A DNA stretch of 7,696 nucleotides from Chloroflexota bacterium (lineage in GTDB: Bacteria > Chloroflexota > UBA5177 > JANWHV01), in NCBI GenBank assembly GCA_025450375.1, contig JANWHO010000272.1, forward strand, positions 1 through 7,696. The letters run 5' to 3'. Below the pieces are notes generated by a model, which saw only the letters and a program-made list of their open reading frames with translations, was not told the DNA's origin and ran no database searches. Shown in pieces: positions 7,128 to 7,696 of the stretch. Each line of letters opens with the position of its first letter. Positions within the stretch are counted from its first letter, which is position 1. The position numbers and the translations under genes are program-made.

Positions 7128-7151
7128 GGCATGGCGAGGCGACATGCGCGT

Positions 7152-7696
7152 ATGAAGCTCCTTTTTGTTTCGCATCCGGTGGGGCCGATTGGGAATGGCT
7201 CGGGCGGCGGGGTTGACCTGACCCTGGGCAACGTCGTCAAGGCCTTGATGCGGCGCGGGCACGCGGTCGAGGTGATCGCTCCCGTGGGCTCCCGGCTTGA
7301 CCATGTACGGATGATTGAGGCGCGGGGCACCCTCCAGCCTTCCGCGCAGTATCAGTCTCGCGCCGCGCCCGTGACCATGCCGGCCAATCCGATTCTGGCC
7401 GCTCTCTGGGAAGAAGCGCGCCGCCGGCAGACCGCCTACGATGTGGTGGTCAACTTCGCCTACGACTGGCTCCCCTTTTACCTGACCCCGTTCTTTACCG
7501 TTCCGGTCGCCCATCTGGTCAGCATGAGCACCCTGCTGGACGCCATGGATACGGTGGTCGGCGCCGTGGTCGGCTCCTCTCCGGGGAGCGTCGCCATGCA
7601 CACCCACGCGCAGGCGCGCACCTTTCCCTTCGCGGACCGCGTTGTCATTCTCGGCAATGGGCTCGACCTTGATCTGTATCCCTACAACCCGATCCC
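7152..7696 (+). CDS. GT-B glycosyltransferase resembling UDP-glucose:tetrahydrobiopterin glucosyltransferase, N-terminal part
   Basis: An open frame of 181 complete codons runs off the right edge, so only the N-terminal (acceptor) half of a GT4-like enzyme is present. Residues 2-7 form the first beta strand (KLLFVS). A Gly-rich loop, GNGSGGGVDLT, lies at 14-24, followed by the helix LGNVVKALMRRGH and strand VEVIAP (39-44), the usual opening of a GT-B Rossmann domain. VVILGNGLDLDLYPYNP at 164-180 is the typical inter-domain junction of GT4 enzymes. From memory, the opening HPVGPIGNGSGGGVDLTL is close to cyanobacterial pterin glucosyltransferases (BGluT/PgtA), which transfer glucose from UDP-glucose to tetrahydrobiopterin. 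The general fold is well supported and that substrate is tentative. ATG 7152 is preferred because it begins at the first strand; an in-frame ATG at 7131 would add seven basic residues. The only Shine-Dalgarno-like sequence (GCGAGGCG, 7134-7141) is 10-12 bases away. Confidence 0.82.
   Translation, partial: MKLLFVSHPVGPIGNGSGGGVDLTLGNVVKALMRRGHAVEVIAPVGSRLDHVRMIEARGTLQPSAQYQSRAAPVTMPANPILAALWEEARRRQTAYDVVVNFAYDWLPFYLTPFFTVPVAHLVSMSTLLDAMDTVVGAVVGSSPGSVAMHTHAQARTFPFADRVVILGNGLDLDLYPYNPI

Larger units (their letters stand above)
6671..7151. other. Divergent intergenic region between the kinase operon and the glycosyltransferase gene
   Basis: This is the only long gap in the window (481 bases). 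It should carry the promoters for the minus-strand signalling genes and the plus-strand glycosyltransferase gene. Contents seen: an A/T-rich patch around 6759-6790, a dyad CAACC-TG-GGTTG at 6815-6826, a 12-base inverted repeat at 6926-6937 and 6993-7004, and the palindrome TGACGTCA at 6950-6957 inside that repeat's loop. Short open frames exist on both strands between about 6885 and 7073, but none has a convincing ribosome site or a family I recognise. No tRNA, transposase or terminator was seen. Confidence 0.7.

Noticed and set aside
7144..7155. A tiny leader peptide, ATG-CGC-GTA-TGA, overlapping the glycosyltransferase start.
   Set aside because: Three codons in a different frame with no ribosome site of its own; such overlaps are common by chance.

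Overview
This is a GC-rich bacterial window dominated by signal transduction genes. Third codon positions are strongly G/C, and nearly all the sequence is protein-coding apart from one 480-base gap. The organism cannot be fixed from sequence alone. Kinases with an AAHDLKTPL H-box, multi-sensor hybrid kinases and a glycosyltransferase resembling the cyanobacterial pterin type are compatible with a Chloroflexota-like environmental bacterium. That is an inference, and other GC-rich phyla remain possible.

Layout. Four genes lie on the minus strand. In transcription order they are: (1) a sensor histidine kinase with a seven-helix membrane domain, GAF and kinase core (6670 to 4793); (2) a stand-alone receiver protein (4796 to 4434) whose GTG start overlaps the kinase stop by four bases; (3) a 1133-residue hybrid kinase, PAS-GAF-kinase-receiver-PAS-kinase (4303 to 902); and (4) a YdjM/DUF457-family membrane protein, a putative metal-dependent hydrolase (799 to beyond the left edge, so C-terminally incomplete). 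The gaps after genes 2 and 3 are 130 and 102 bases and contain no convincing terminator, so the four genes may share a transcript. One plus-strand gene starts at 7152 and runs off the right edge. It is a GT-B glycosyltransferase resembling UDP-glucose:tetrahydrobiopterin glucosyltransferases.

How the genes may work together. The three signalling genes hold three complete transmitter modules (His393 of the membrane kinase; His363 and His913 of the hybrid) and two receivers (Asp54 of the small regulator; Asp687 of the hybrid). No DNA-binding output domain and no separate Hpt domain is visible, so the final output lies outside the window or works through protein contacts. The divergent 481-base region (6671-7151) should carry the promoters for both sides. 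It holds a perfect 12-base inverted repeat and an A/T-rich patch.

No RNA gene, CRISPR array, insertion sequence or transposase was seen. The most interesting points are the double-kinase hybrid protein, the relay built from three kinases and two receivers, and the pterin-glucosyltransferase-like gene divergent from it.
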